From NCBI RefSeq assembly GCF_019930585.1, contig NZ_CP082839.1, positions 2,042,001 through 2,106,000 of the forward strand: a DNA stretch of 64,000 bases. Direction: 5' to 3'. Positions 32,849 through 41,208 of this stretch are shown piece after piece. Position 1 is the first letter of the stretch, and every line of letters begins with the position of its first letter. The notes below the pieces were generated by a model. It made no database searches. It was given only the letters and a program-made list of their open reading frames with translations, and had not been told where the DNA came from. The DNA is from Sphingomonas nostoxanthinifaciens (GTDB taxonomy: Bacteria > Pseudomonadota > Alphaproteobacteria > Sphingomonadales > Sphingomonadaceae). The position numbers were made by a program, and so were the translations under genes.

Positions 32849-34896
32849 TCGCCGAAGCCGGCCTTGCCGCTCTGTGGCTGGGGGCGATGCTGTGCGCGCT
32901 GCAGCTGGTGCTGGCGGTGGCGGTGCTTGGGCCGTCATCCCGCAACTCACCGTCATCCAGCACATCCCCGTCATCCAAGCGCACGCTGGGATCTCCCGCG
33001 GCGGGCGCGGCGCTCTCCTCACGAGATCCCAGCGTGCGCTGGGATGACGAAGGGGTCGAGGAGGTGGGCCTCGCCCGGCTCGTGCAGCCGGTGGCGGTGG
33101 CGCAGGCGGTGCTGACCGCCCTGGCGTTCGCCGCATTGATCGCGCTGTTCGTGCGCGTCGACCTGTCGGTGCTTCTCGTCGCCGAGAACGACAATAGCGA
33201 GAAGCCGTTGCTCTACCGCTTCGCCGGCGCGTGGGGGAACCACGAAGGCTCGATGCTGATGTGGGTGACGATCCTCGGCCTCGCCGGTGCGGCGGTCGCG
33301 CTGCTGGAGCGCCGGCTCGTGCCGCGCATGCTGATCGCGACGCTGGGGGGGCAGGCGGCGATCGGGCTCGGCTTCTACGCTTTCCTGCTGTTCGCTTCGA
33401 ACCCGTTCGCGCGGCTCGATCCGGCGCCGCCGGAGGGCAGGGGGCTGAACCCGCTGCTGCAGGATCCCGGCCTCGCCTTCCACCCGCCGACGCTCTACCT
33501 CGGCTATGTCGGGCTATCGGTCGCCTTCTCCTTCGCGATCGGCGCGCTCGTGACGCGCGAGGTCGGTCCCGCCTTCGCCCGCGCGATGCGGCCATGGGTG
33601 CTGGGGGCGTGGATCTTCCTGACGCTCGGCATCACGGCGGGCAGCTATTGGGCCTATTACGAGCTCGGCTGGGGCGGCTGGTGGTTCTGGGATCCGGTCG
33701 AGAATGCGTCGCTGATGCCGTGGCTCGCCGCGACCGCGTTGCTCCATTCGGTGACGGTGCTGGCGACGCGCGACGGCCTGCGCGCGTGGACGATCATGCT
33801 GGCGGTGGTCGCCTTCTCGATGAGCATGGTCGGCACCTTCCTCGTCCGCTCGGGCATCCTGACGAGCGTGCACGCCTTCGCGGTCGATCCGCGGCGCGGC
33901 AGCTTCCTGCTGGCGCTGCTGCTGATCTACATCGGCGGCGCGCTCGCCCTGTTCGCGCTGCGCGTCGGGACGGTGCGCGAGGGCAACCGCTTCGATGCGG
34001 TCAGCCGCGAGGGCGCGCTGGTGGTCAACAATCTGCTGCTGACGGCGGTGCTGGGGATCGTGCTCGTCGGCACGCTCTATCCGCTGATCGTCGAGGCGGT
34101 GTCGGGCACCAAGCTGTCGGTCGGGCCGCCTTATTTCAACGCCGCCGTCGGGCCGCTCGCCTTGCTATTGGTGATCGTGATGGGGGCGGGGCCGCTGATG
34201 CGCTGGCGGCGCGAGGATGTCGCGCCTTTGCTCCGCCGCCTCGCGCCCGCCGCCGCGTTGCTGGTGGCGGTGCTGGTCGCGCTGCGGCTGCTGGTGCCGT
34301 CGATCGGCCTGCTGCCGTTGCTCGGTCTTGCCGTGGCGGCGGGGACGGCGGTGGCGAGCGTCGCGCCGCTCTGGCGCCGCAACCTGCTGCGCACCCCGCT
34401 CTTCACCTGGGGCATGGTGGTCGCGCATCTCGGCATCGCCGTCGCGCTCGCCGGCATGGCGTGCGACAGTGCCTTCACCGTTGAACGGCTGGTCGCGGCA
34501 TCGGTCGGCCAGACCGTGACGGTCGGCCCGTACAGCGTCCGCTTCGCTGGCGTCGACCCCAGCTTCGGCGAGAATTACGAGGCGATGGAGGCGACGCTCG
34601 AGGTGCGGCGCGGGCAGGGTGACCCGGCCTTCCTCCGCCCGCAGGCGCGTGCCTATTGGTCGCCGCCGACCGAGACGAGCGAGAGTGCGATCCGCACCGT
34701 GCTCGACGGGCAGCTCTACACCGTGCTCGGCAAGCAGGCCGATGACGGGCGCTGGCAGCTGCGTTTGTGGTGGAAGCCGTTCGTGACGCTGATCTGGTTC
34801 GGCGGCGCGCTGGTCGCGCTGGGCGGGGCGCTGGCCCTGGTCGGCCGCGTCGCCCGCGACGTCCGCGCGCGGCGGCGCGAGGCGGCGTTCGCATGA
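32845..34896 (+). CDS. ccmF: Heme lyase subunit CcmF with in-frame palindromic repeat insertion
   Basis: 683 residues, about 30-45 more than usual. CcmF has many membrane helices and joins heme to apocytochrome c. The heme-handling WWD segment is at residues 276-293 (WGGWWFWDPVENASLMPW), and 'AGAWGNHEGSMLMWV' and 'DPGLAFHPPTLYLGYVG' are conserved. Between the first helix (LQLVLAVAVLG) and 'LARLVQPVAVAQAV', where family members have a short loop, lies about 45 residues of Ser/Pro-rich sequence (PSSRNSPSSSTSPSSKRT and following), encoded by a chromosomal palindromic repeat. The frame stays open through it and the downstream motifs are intact, so the gene is likely functional. Confidence 0.93.
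   Translation: MIAEAGLAALWLGAMLCALQLVLAVAVLGPSSRNSPSSSTSPSSKRTLGSPAAGAALSSRDPSVRWDDEGVEEVGLARLVQPVAVAQAVLTALAFAALIALFVRVDLSVLLVAENDNSEKPLLYRFAGAWGNHEGSMLMWVTILGLAGAAVALLERRLVPRMLIATLGGQAAIGLGFYAFLLFASNPFARLDPAPPEGRGLNPLLQDPGLAFHPPTLYLGYVGLSVAFSFAIGALVTREVGPAFARAMRPWVLGAWIFLTLGITAGSYWAYYELGWGGWWFWDPVENASLMPWLAATALLHSVTVLATRDGLRAWTIMLAVVAFSMSMVGTFLVRSGILTSVHAFAVDPRRGSFLLALLLIYIGGALALFALRVGTVREGNRFDAVSREGALVVNNLLLTAVLGIVLVGTLYPLIVEAVSGTKLSVGPPYFNAAVGPLALLLVIVMGAGPLMRWRREDVAPLLRRLAPAAALLVAVLVALRLLVPSIGLLPLLGLAVAAGTAVASVAPLWRRNLLRTPLFTWGMVVAHLGIAVALAGMACDSAFTVERLVAASVGQTVTVGPYSVRFAGVDPSFGENYEAMEATLEVRRGQGDPAFLRPQARAYWSPPTETSESAIRTVLDGQLYTVLGKQADDGRWQLRLWWKPFVTLIWFGGALVALGGALALVGRVARDVRARRREAAFA
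32932..32985. repeat. Three 18-bp tandem units inside ccmF
   Basis: CCGTCATCC begins units at 32932, 32950 and 32968, an exact 18-base period (six codons). The translated units read PSSRNS, PSSSTS, PSSKRT. The third unit runs directly into the first arm of the palindromic element that follows. The 18-base length preserves the reading frame. Confidence 0.9.
32972..33046. repeat. Palindromic repeat copy 4, inside the ccmF coding sequence
   Basis: Arms at 32972-32994 and 33024-33046 pair over 23 bases with one mismatch around a 29-base loop (core AGCGCACGCTGGGA). The element is a close relative of the intergenic copy at 23517, sharing the inner edges 'GGGATCTCCCG' and 'CACGAGATCCC'. It is translated in frame within ccmF. 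Confidence 0.92.
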
Positions 34897-35423
34897 GCGG
34901 CCGCCCGATTCTGTGGGCGCCGCTGGTCGCCTTCATCCTGCTCGCGGCCTTCCTCACCTACGGCCTCGCCAAGCCCGACGACACCAACATCACCTCGAAG
35001 ATGGTCGGCGCGGCGGTGCCCCCGTTCCGCCTGCCGCCCGCCACGCCGGGCATGCCGGGGCTCGCGAGCGCCGACCTCGCCGCCGGCAAGCCGCATCTCG
35101 TCAACATCTTTGCGAGCTGGTGCGTGCCGTGCGCAGCCGAGGCGCCGCAGTTGCGCGCCATTGCCGACGCGGGCGTGCCGATCGTCGGCATCGCCGTGCG
35201 CGACCGGCCGGAGGCGTTGGCCGATTTCCTGCACCGCTACGGCAACCCCTATGCGCGCATTGGCTCGGACAATGCCAGCCAGGTGCAGATGGCGCTCGGC
35301 TCGTCGGGCGTGCCCGAGACGTTCGTCGTCGACGGCCGCGGCATGATCCGCCGCCAGACGATCGGCCCGATCAACCCGCAGGACGTGGCCGACACCATCG
35401 CCGCGGTGCAGGCAGCACGATGA
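34893..35423 (+). CDS. ccmG: Thiol:disulfide interchange protein CcmG/DsbE
   Basis: 176 residues, starting at an ATG overlapping the ccmF stop. One N-terminal membrane anchor (LVAFILLAAFLTYGLA) holds a thioredoxin-fold domain facing the periplasm. The redox motif is C77-V-P-C80 in 'FASWCVPCAAEAP', and the cis-Pro segment is 'GSSGVPETFVVDG'. It reduces the heme-binding CXXCH cysteines of apocytochrome c, supplied with electrons from the cytoplasm by DsbD or CcdA, which is not in this window. Confidence 0.95.
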   Translation: MSGRPILWAPLVAFILLAAFLTYGLAKPDDTNITSKMVGAAVPPFRLPPATPGMPGLASADLAAGKPHLVNIFASWCVPCAAEAPQLRAIADAGVPIVGIAVRDRPEALADFLHRYGNPYARIGSDNASQVQMALGSSGVPETFVVDGRGMIRRQTIGPINPQDVADTIAAVQAAR

Positions 35424-35830
35424 GGCGCGCGCTGATCCTCGCGCTGCTCGCGTTCGCCACGCCGGTGCTGGCCGACAGCAATATGCCCGCCGCGCCGCTG
35501 GCCGACGTCCAGCTTGCCGACGCGCGGCAGGAGGCGGCGGCGACGGCGCTGATGGAGACGATCCGCTGCCTCGTCTGCCAGGGCCAGTCGATCGCCGACA
35601 GCAATGCCGAGCTCGCCGGCGACATGCGCAGCCTGATCCGGCAGCGCATCGCGGCAGGCGAGCGCCCCGAGGCGATCCGTGCGTGGCTGGTGCGGCGTTA
35701 TGGCGCGTGGGTGAGCTATAGCCCGGCGTTGACGCCGGTGACGTGGCCGCTGTGGATCGCGCCGCTGGCGTTCCTCGCCATCGGCGTGGCGGTGGCGCGC
35801 ACCGGCCTGCGCAGGCGTCGCCGCCGATGA
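35420..35830 (+). CDS. ccmH: Cytochrome c-type biogenesis protein CcmH
   Basis: 136 residues with a signal peptide (RRALILALLAFATPVLA) and a C-terminal membrane helix (PLWIAPLAFLAIGVAVA). The redox motif 'IRCLVCQGQSIADSNA' matches the family's LRC-x-x-CQ signature. CcmH acts with CcmG in keeping apocytochrome thiols reduced and is part of the heme ligase complex. It overlaps ccmG by ATGA and the following gene by the same junction. Confidence 0.95.
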   Translation: MRRALILALLAFATPVLADSNMPAAPLADVQLADARQEAAATALMETIRCLVCQGQSIADSNAELAGDMRSLIRQRIAAGERPEAIRAWLVRRYGAWVSYSPALTPVTWPLWIAPLAFLAIGVAVARTGLRRRRRR

Positions 35831-36450
35831 CGTGGGCGCTCGTCTTCCTGCTCGCCGCCGGGACGCTCGCCGGCCTGCTGTTCGTCGCGCGGCCGGGGCG
35901 CGGCGGCCTCGAGCTGGTGGCAGCGGCGTTGCTGCTCGCGATGGCGGGCTATGCGTGGCAGGGCAGCCCCGCGCTGCCGGGGCGGCCGACGCCGCCGCGC
36001 GCGAACCATCCCACCTCCGACGTGCTGTTCGCGGCCGAGCGGCGGGCCTGGCTCGATCGGGTCGGGCCGGACGGACAGGCGCTCGACGCCGCCGACGGGC
36101 TGATCGGGCACGGCGATGCCGCCTATGCGATCGCCGTGCTGCGCGCCGGTCTGGCGCACGCGCCGCAGAACATGACCCTGTGGATCGGCCTCGGCAACGC
36201 GCTCGTCGCTTATGCCGACGGTTCGGTGACGCCGCCCGCGCGCTACGCCTTCGATCGTGCGGCCGCGATCGCGCCCCGTCACCCCGCGCCGGCCTATCTG
36301 CTCGGGCTCGAATATGCCCAGTCGGGTGATCTCGACGCGGCCGAGGCGCAGTGGCGCGCGCTGCTCGCGCGCTCGCCAGCCGACGCGCCGTGGCGGCCGC
36401 TGGTGGCGCAGAAGCTTGCCATCCTCGCCCGGATCAGGGCCGCCGGTTGA
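35827..36450 (+). CDS. TPR-type cytochrome c biogenesis factor (CcmI-like)
   Basis: 207 residues. Two N-terminal hydrophobic segments ('WALVFLLAAGTLAGLLFV', 'LELVAAALLLAMAGYAW') are followed by a short linker and tetratricopeptide-type repeats over residues 95-200 ('GDAAYAIAVLRAGLAHAPQN', 'YLLGLEYAQSGDLDAAEAQW'). Position, topology and TPR content match CcmI, which hands apocytochrome c to the lyase, although this protein is shorter than the E. coli fusion form. It overlaps ccmH by ATGA and is the last gene of the ccm operon. Confidence 0.78.
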   Translation: MTWALVFLLAAGTLAGLLFVARPGRGGLELVAAALLLAMAGYAWQGSPALPGRPTPPRANHPTSDVLFAAERRAWLDRVGPDGQALDAADGLIGHGDAAYAIAVLRAGLAHAPQNMTLWIGLGNALVAYADGSVTPPARYAFDRAAAIAPRHPAPAYLLGLEYAQSGDLDAAEAQWRALLARSPADAPWRPLVAQKLAILARIRAAG

Positions 36451-36553
36451 TCCGCATACTTGACGCCGCGCGATCTTCCGCGAAGCTGCACGTCGCGGTG
36501 GCGTAGCGGGGGTAGACGATGAAAGATCCCGATTATTCAAGGCTTCGCGGCGG

Positions 36554-37318
36554 ATGACCCCACCGCTTTATGTCCGCGCCGAGCAGACGGATGCCGAAGA
36601 ACCGATCGACACGCTCGTCCGCGCGCTGGAGCGGCGCGACGACGTCTCGGCCCGCGAACGTGCCGCGCTGGCGGCGGCAGTGGGCGACGTCCGCGTTCAT
36701 CCGCCCGGCGACGTCCTGATCCGCGCCGGGGCGCTCACCGAATCGAGCACGTTGCTGCTCGAGGGCATGCTCAGCCGGCAATTCTACCTTGGCGAAGACA
36801 AGCGCCAGATCGTCGCGGCGCACGTGGCCGGCGATTTCGTCGATCTGCACAGCCTGCTGCTCAAGCGGCTCGATCACGACGTGGTCGCGCTGAGCGACGT
36901 CAAGGTCGCTTTGTTTCCCCACGCCGCGCTGCGCCGCATCACCGAGAAGGAACCGCACCTCGCCCGCTTGCTGTGGCTGCTGACCGTGATCGACGCCGCG
37001 GTGCATCGCGAGTGGACCGGGCGGCTCGGCCATTCGGCGGCGGTGCGCGTGGCGCATCTGCTGTGCGAGCTGCAGATGCGGCTGACGATCGTCGGGGGCG
37101 GCAGCGACCAGGGCTTTCCGCTGGCGCTCACCCAGGCCGATATCGGCGACATGACCGGGCTGACCGGCATCCACGTCAACCGCACGCTGCGCAAGCTGCG
37201 CGAGAGCGGGCTGGTGATCGTCCGTGCCGGCTATGTCTCGGTGCCCGACGTCGCGCATCTGCGCGCCTTCGCCCGGTTCGACCCGACCTATCTCTACGCG
37301 GAGCGCATCCCGCGTTAG
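36554..37318 (+). CDS. Crp/Fnr family transcriptional regulator
   Basis: 254 residues. The N-terminal half is a cyclic-nucleotide-binding-like beta-barrel ('VHPPGDVLIRAGALTESSTL', 'VAGDFVDLHSLLL'), and the C-terminal HTH_Crp domain is 'LTQADIGDMTGLTGIHVNRT' with 'LRKLRESGLVIVRAG'. There is no N-terminal Cys cluster, so it is not an oxygen-sensing Fnr; it could bind a small ligand or a heme, but the ligand is not evident. It follows the ccm operon by 103 bases and could regulate respiratory or cytochrome genes, but this is inferred from position only. Confidence 0.88.
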   Translation: MTPPLYVRAEQTDAEEPIDTLVRALERRDDVSARERAALAAAVGDVRVHPPGDVLIRAGALTESSTLLLEGMLSRQFYLGEDKRQIVAAHVAGDFVDLHSLLLKRLDHDVVALSDVKVALFPHAALRRITEKEPHLARLLWLLTVIDAAVHREWTGRLGHSAAVRVAHLLCELQMRLTIVGGGSDQGFPLALTQADIGDMTGLTGIHVNRTLRKLRESGLVIVRAGYVSVPDVAHLRAFARFDPTYLYAERIPR

Positions 37319-37328
37319 GTGCGCGTTC

Positions 37329-38036
37329 CTACCAGGGCACGGTCCGCCCGAAGCGATCCAGATAACGCAGCCCCGGCATCGCGCGTGCGGCAAGCAGCAC
37401 GTCGACCACCTGCGGCACCGCCTCCTCCATGGTGTACGGCGCCTTGTCGCCGCCGAGATCGGTGCGGATCCAGCCCGGCGCCATCAGCACCATCGCGCGC
37501 TTCGGCGCGGCGTCGCGCGCGGCGAAGCTGCGCATGAACATGTTCAGCGCCGCCTTGCTGCCGCGATAGACCTCGCGCAGCCCGGTCTCGTTATTGGCGA
37601 CGCTGCCCTGGCCCGACGACATCGCGCCGATCAGTCCGCCTGCGGGGACCAGCTGCTGCAGCGCCTCGATCACGCGCATCGGCCCGAGCGCGTTGGTCGT
37701 CATCACCCGCACGAACTCGTCGGTGGTGACGGTGCCGATCCGCACATGCTCGTCATGCGTGGTGGTGCCGGCATTGACGAACAGCATGTCGAACGACCGC
37801 CCGGACATACGATCGCGCAAGGCCGCGATCTGCTCGGGCATGTCGATATCGAGCGTCTCGATCGCCACCCGCGCTGGGTGCTGCTGGGCCAGATTGTGCA
37901 GCGGCGTTGGGGTGCTGCCCCGAACGGTGCCGGTCACATGCCAGCCGCGCGCGACGAACTCGGCCGCCATGGCATGGCCAAGCCCGCGCGACGCGCCGAC
38001 GATGAGGATGGCTGGATCGGATGGAATGGAGGACAA
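37329..38036 (-). CDS. SDR family oxidoreductase (divergent, C-factor-like)
   Basis: 235 residues. Rossmann motif 'LIVGASRGLGHAMAAEF', NAG in 'MLFVNAGTTTHDE', Ser in 'GAMSSGQGSV' and Y-x-x-x-K in 'EVYRGSKAALNMF' are present. The SDR family is large and this member is closest by eye to the short C-factor/CsgA-like type (the D-x-x segment, DIDMPEQIAAL), not to a defined metabolic enzyme. It converges with the Crp/Fnr gene, leaving 10 bases between the stops, and lies next to tRNA-Gly. Confidence 0.87.
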   Translation of the reverse strand: MSSIPSDPAILIVGASRGLGHAMAAEFVARGWHVTGTVRGSTPTPLHNLAQQHPARVAIETLDIDMPEQIAALRDRMSGRSFDMLFVNAGTTTHDEHVRIGTVTTDEFVRVMTTNALGPMRVIEALQQLVPAGGLIGAMSSGQGSVANNETGLREVYRGSKAALNMFMRSFAARDAAPKRAMVLMAPGWIRTDLGGDKAPYTMEEAVPQVVDVLLAARAMPGLRYLDRFGRTVPW

Positions 38037-38050
38037 TGCGGCCTGCCTTA

Positions 38051-38124
38051 TGGAGCGGGTGAAGGGAATCGAACCCTCGTCACTTGCTTGGGAAGCAAAA
38101 GCTCTACCATTGAGCTACACCCGC
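38051..38124 (-). tRNA. tRNA-Gly (anticodon CCC)
   Basis: Read on the minus strand: acceptor GCGGGTG pairs with CACCCGC, D arm GCTC/GAGC, anticodon stem TTTGC/GCAAG with loop TTCCCAA (anticodon CCC), T arm GAGGG-TTCGATT-CCCTT, discriminator T and an encoded CCA at 38051-38053. A candidate promoter (TTGATC, 17-base spacer) lies upstream on the minus strand. No integrase is adjacent. Confidence 0.95.
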
Positions 38125-38236
38125 CTTGGCCCGCCGCGTAGCGGCTTTCGCGGCGGCGATCAACATGGGCAATGGCGCATGGTCTGCCCCCGATCCGCTT
38201 GCTTGTACGTTGCGCGTGATCGCAGAGGAGATGTCG

Positions 38237-38446
38237 ATGCCGTTCGTGTCCTTCACCCGCCCCGACGATGCGCCGGTGGCGATCAACGTGCGCGAGATCC
38301 TGAAATTCTATCCCGTGCCGGCTGATGGCGCGCAGAAAGGGGCGCTCGCCATCGGCACGCGGATATCGTTCCGCAATGGCGAGCATCAGGACGTGAAGGA
38401 ATATCAGGGCGAGGTGGAGCGCCGGCTAACCGAAGCGGGGGTTTGA
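38237..38446 (+). CDS. Small conserved-looking protein, unrecognised
   Basis: 69 residues from the ATG at 38237, which has AGAGGAG about six bases upstream; an ATG at 38231 is the alternative. It has a proline-containing beta-like N-terminus ('PFVSFTRPDDAPVAINVREI') and a charged helix at the end ('DVKEYQGEVERRLTEAG'). The pattern resembles small single-domain proteins annotated as hypothetical in sphingomonads; no function can be assigned. Its 3' end overlaps the 3' end of the methyltransferase gene on the other strand by 21 bases. Confidence 0.65.
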   Translation: MPFVSFTRPDDAPVAINVREILKFYPVPADGAQKGALAIGTRISFRNGEHQDVKEYQGEVERRLTEAGV

Positions 38447-39259
38447 GACGGTCCGCTTCTCCGGCGCGCGTGGGCCAGGTGCCCAGCCGGTCATGAACAT
38501 CATCTCGAACCGTTCGCGCACCCGTCCATCGGCATCGGCGTTCGTCGCGAACGCTTCGGCCAAGGCGGCGAGACGGCGGCGGCCGAGCCATGGGGGTGCC
38601 TGTCCCGACAGCAGGTTCGTGCCGGCCATGCCGCGCAGATCGGCCATCAGCCGGAACGGATCGGGATAGCCCACGTCGAGCGTCTCGCTGTCCGCCACGG
38701 TCAGCACGAAGCCCGCGCGCAGCAGCAGGTCGCCCGCCGCGCGCACGTCGATCTGCGGATGGACGCGCTGCGGTACGCCGCCGCCCGCGCCGGCATCGGC
38801 CGCCAGCAAAGCCGCCTTGAACCGGGCGAGGCTGCCCGCGCCGGTGAAGGCGGCGAGGAACAGCCCGTCGGGCTTCAGCGCGCGGCGGCACTGGATCAGT
38901 GCGCCGGGCAGGTCGTTGACGCTGTCGAGCACGCCGGCCGAGACGATCAGGTCGAACGAGCCCTCCTCGAACGGCAGCCGATCCTCGTCGCACTGGACGC
39001 CGCCGATCGCCTCGGCGAAGCGCGCGCCGGCATCGCACGCGACGACGTCGAGCCCGCGCGCCTGCAACGCCCGCGTCAGCGCGCCGTCGGCGCAGCCGAG
39101 GTCGAGCGCGGTGGCGAACGGCCACGTGACGAGATCAAGCCGGTCGAGCAGCCCCTCGATCATCGCATCGCGCAGGAAGGCATGGTCGGCGAAGCGCGGC
39201 GCGGCGCGGTCGCGGCGCAGCCGGCGCAGGTGCCGGTCGAAGATTTCGGAGGTGGCCAT
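38426..39259 (-). CDS. SAM-dependent methyltransferase (BioC/NDUFAF5-like)
   Basis: 277 residues from the ATG at 39259. SAM-binding motif I is 'ATALDLGCADGALTRALQ', followed by 'DVVACDAGARFAE' and 'IVSAGVLDSVNDLPGAL'. The N-terminal 'IFDRHLRRLRRDRAAPRFAD' and the C-terminal 'YPDPFRLMADLRGMAGTN' match the BioC/NDUFAF5 group, whose members methylate malonyl-ACP or hydroxylate complex I subunits. The precise activity is not fixed by sequence. It is divergent from the comF-type gene, with 45 bases between the two starts that must hold both promoters. Confidence 0.85.
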   Translation of the reverse strand: MATSEIFDRHLRRLRRDRAAPRFADHAFLRDAMIEGLLDRLDLVTWPFATALDLGCADGALTRALQARGLDVVACDAGARFAEAIGGVQCDEDRLPFEEGSFDLIVSAGVLDSVNDLPGALIQCRRALKPDGLFLAAFTGAGSLARFKAALLAADAGAGGGVPQRVHPQIDVRAAGDLLLRAGFVLTVADSETLDVGYPDPFRLMADLRGMAGTNLLSGQAPPWLGRRRLAALAEAFATNADADGRVRERFEMMFMTGWAPGPRAPEKRTVSNPRFG

Positions 39260-39304
39260 CGCCGCCGGGCTTGTGCCCGCTCGCACCCGCAGGGACAAGG
39301 GGCG

Positions 39305-40075
39305 ATGGCGCTCGCGCTCGCCCCAATCCTCCGGTTTGCCGCGCGGCCGCTGCGCGCGGCGATCGACTATGCGCTGCCGCCGCGCTGCGCCGGGTGCGGG
39401 GCGATCACCGATGCGGATCACGTCTTCTGCCTCGGCTGCTGGCAGTCGCTCGATTTCCTCGGCGGCCCCGCCTGCGGCCAGTGCGCCGAGCCGCTGGCGA
39501 CAGCGTGGGGCGACGAGGCGCGGTGCGGCGCCTGCCTCGCCGATCCGCCACCGTTCGACCTGCTGCGTGCGGCGGTCGCCTATGGGCCGATCGCGCGGGC
39601 GCTCGCGCTCAAGCTCAAATATGGCCGGCGGCCGGGCGTCGCGGTGACGATGGCGCGCGCGATGCGGCGGCGCGCGGCGGATCTGATCGAGCCGGACACG
39701 CTGGTGGCGCCGGTGCCGCTCCATCGTCGCCGGCTATGGTCGCGCGGCTACAACCAGGCGGCCCTGATCGCGCGCGCCTTGGTGCGCGAAGGCGGGGGAG
39801 AGATCGCGCCCGATCTGCTGCGCCGCACCCGCGCGACCCCGCCGTTGCGCGGATTGGGCCGGTCGGCACGCGCGCGCACGGTGAGCGGCGCCTTCGCGCT
39901 GGACCCTGCCTGGCGCGCGCGGGTGAAGGGGCGGCGGGTCGTGCTGGTCGACGATGTCTATACCACCGGGGCGACGGTGAAGGCGTGCGCGCGCGTGCTG
40001 CGGCGGGCCGGCGCGGCGCATGTCGCCATCCTGTGCTGGGCGCGGGTAATGCGCGACGAAGAAGAGCCGCGTTGA
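39305..40075 (+). CDS. comF: ComF family phosphoribosyltransferase-like protein
   Basis: 256 residues. An N-terminal zinc-ribbon-like double cysteine region ('PPRCAGCGAI', 'CLGCW', 'CGQCAEPL', 'CGACLADPPP') precedes a phosphoribosyltransferase domain with the PRPP motif 'RVVLVDDVYTTGATVKACA'. 'GYNQAALIARAL' is conserved in ComF. In naturally competent bacteria ComF acts with the DNA-uptake helicase; in others the role is less clear. It precedes grxC by 44 bases. Confidence 0.93.
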   Translation: MALALAPILRFAARPLRAAIDYALPPRCAGCGAITDADHVFCLGCWQSLDFLGGPACGQCAEPLATAWGDEARCGACLADPPPFDLLRAAVAYGPIARALALKLKYGRRPGVAVTMARAMRRRAADLIEPDTLVAPVPLHRRRLWSRGYNQAALIARALVREGGGEIAPDLLRRTRATPPLRGLGRSARARTVSGAFALDPAWRARVKGRRVVLVDDVYTTGATVKACARVLRRAGAAHVAILCWARVMRDEEEPR

Positions 40076-40119
40076 CAGGGGCATGCGCCGATCACAGATC
40101 AGACGCGAAGGAGCAGACC

Positions 40120-40377
40120 ATGCCGACCGTCGAGATCTACACCAAGATGCTGTGCCCCTATTGCGTGCGCGCCAAGCGCCTGCTCGACGGCAAGGGTGTC
40201 GACTATGTCGAGCACGACATCAGTATGGGCGGACCTAAGCGTGCCGAGATGCTGGGCCGCGTTAACGGCCGCACCACCGTGCCGCAGATCTTCATCGGCG
40301 ACACCCATGTCGGCGGATCGGACGATCTGGCGGCGTTGGAACGGGCGGGCAAGCTCGATCCGATGCTCGCCGCCTGA
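40120..40377 (+). CDS. grxC: Glutaredoxin 3
   Basis: 85 residues. The dithiol active site is C12-P-Y-C15. 'TVPQIFIGDTHVGGSDDLAA' carries the cis-Pro and the GG glutathione-binding segment. It reduces mixed disulfides using glutathione. GAAGGAG lies about 5-8 bases upstream. The next gene starts directly after its stop, so they are an operon. Confidence 0.97.
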   Translation: MPTVEIYTKMLCPYCVRAKRLLDGKGVDYVEHDISMGGPKRAEMLGRVNGRTTVPQIFIGDTHVGGSDDLAALERAGKLDPMLAA

Positions 40378-41208
40378 ATGCGCGCCGCGATCCTCCAGGC
40401 CTGCACCGGCACTGATCCGCTGCTCGGCGCGCGCACGCTGGTCGAGGCGGTCGAGCGCGCGGCGGGCGAGGGCGCCGACATGCTGTTCACACCCGAGATG
40501 AGCAACCTGCTCGATCGCGATCGAGCGCGGGCGGCCGCGGCGATCGTGATCGAGGCGGAGGACGTCACGCTGGCGGCGGTGCGCGAGGCGGCGGCGCGCC
40601 ACGGCCTGTGGGTCCATGTCGGCAGCCTCGCGCTCCGCGCCGACGGCGCCGGCGCGCCCTATGTCAATCGGGGTTTCGTGATCGACGCTGATGGCGCGAT
40701 CCGCGCGCGCTACGACAAGATGCACCTGTTCGACGTCGATCTGCCGACGGGCGAAAGCTGGCGTGAATCGGCGAGCTATGTGCGCGGGTCGGGCGCGGTG
40801 GCGGTGGATACGCCGTGGGGGCGGCTGGGGCTCGCCATCTGCTACGATTTGCGTTTCCCCGATCTGTTTCGCGCGCTGAGCGATGCGGGCGCGACCATCC
40901 TCGCGCTGCCCGCCGCCTTCACCGTGCCGACCGGCCAGGCGCACTGGCACGTGCTGTTGCGCGCCCGCGCGATCGAGGCGGGGGCGTTCGTCGTCGCCGC
41001 GGCGCAGGGCGGACATCATGCCGATGGGCGCGAGACCTATGGCCATTCGCTCGCAGTCGATCCGTGGGGCGAGGTGCTGCTCGACATGGGCGATGCGCCC
41101 GGCGTGGCGGTGGTCGCGCTCGATCCGGCGCGTATCGATCAGGTCCGCACGCGGATTCCCGTCCTCGCGCATCGCCGCCCGATCGGCGCGGTCGAGATCA
41201 CGTCATGA
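40378..41208 (+). CDS. Nitrilase-superfamily carbon-nitrogen hydrolase (NIT2/omega-amidase-like)
   Basis: 276 residues. The catalytic triad is visible: Glu in 'TPEMSNLLDRD', Lys in 'ARYDKMHLFDVDLP', and Cys in 'GLAICYDLRFPDLFRAL'. The 'GLAICYDLRFPDLFR' form and 'AAQGGHHADGRETYGHS' are typical of the NIT2/omega-amidase or deaminated-glutathione amidase branch. Such enzymes remove toxic glutamine-derived or glutathione-derived amides. The position after glutaredoxin fits a role in glutathione repair. It is followed directly by the DUF1178 gene, overlapping by ATGA. Confidence 0.92.
   Translation: MRAAILQACTGTDPLLGARTLVEAVERAAGEGADMLFTPEMSNLLDRDRARAAAAIVIEAEDVTLAAVREAAARHGLWVHVGSLALRADGAGAPYVNRGFVIDADGAIRARYDKMHLFDVDLPTGESWRESASYVRGSGAVAVDTPWGRLGLAICYDLRFPDLFRALSDAGATILALPAAFTVPTGQAHWHVLLRARAIEAGAFVVAAAQGGHHADGRETYGHSLAVDPWGEVLLDMGDAPGVAVVALDPARIDQVRTRIPVLAHRRPIGAVEITS

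Noticed and set aside
32932..32985. CRISPR-like short tandem units
   Set aside because: The three units are contiguous 18-base repeats with no spacers and lie inside a coding gene; no cas gene is present.
36554..37318. Oxygen-sensing Fnr
   Set aside because: The N-terminal cysteine cluster needed for an iron-sulfur centre is absent; only the general Crp/Fnr family is supported.
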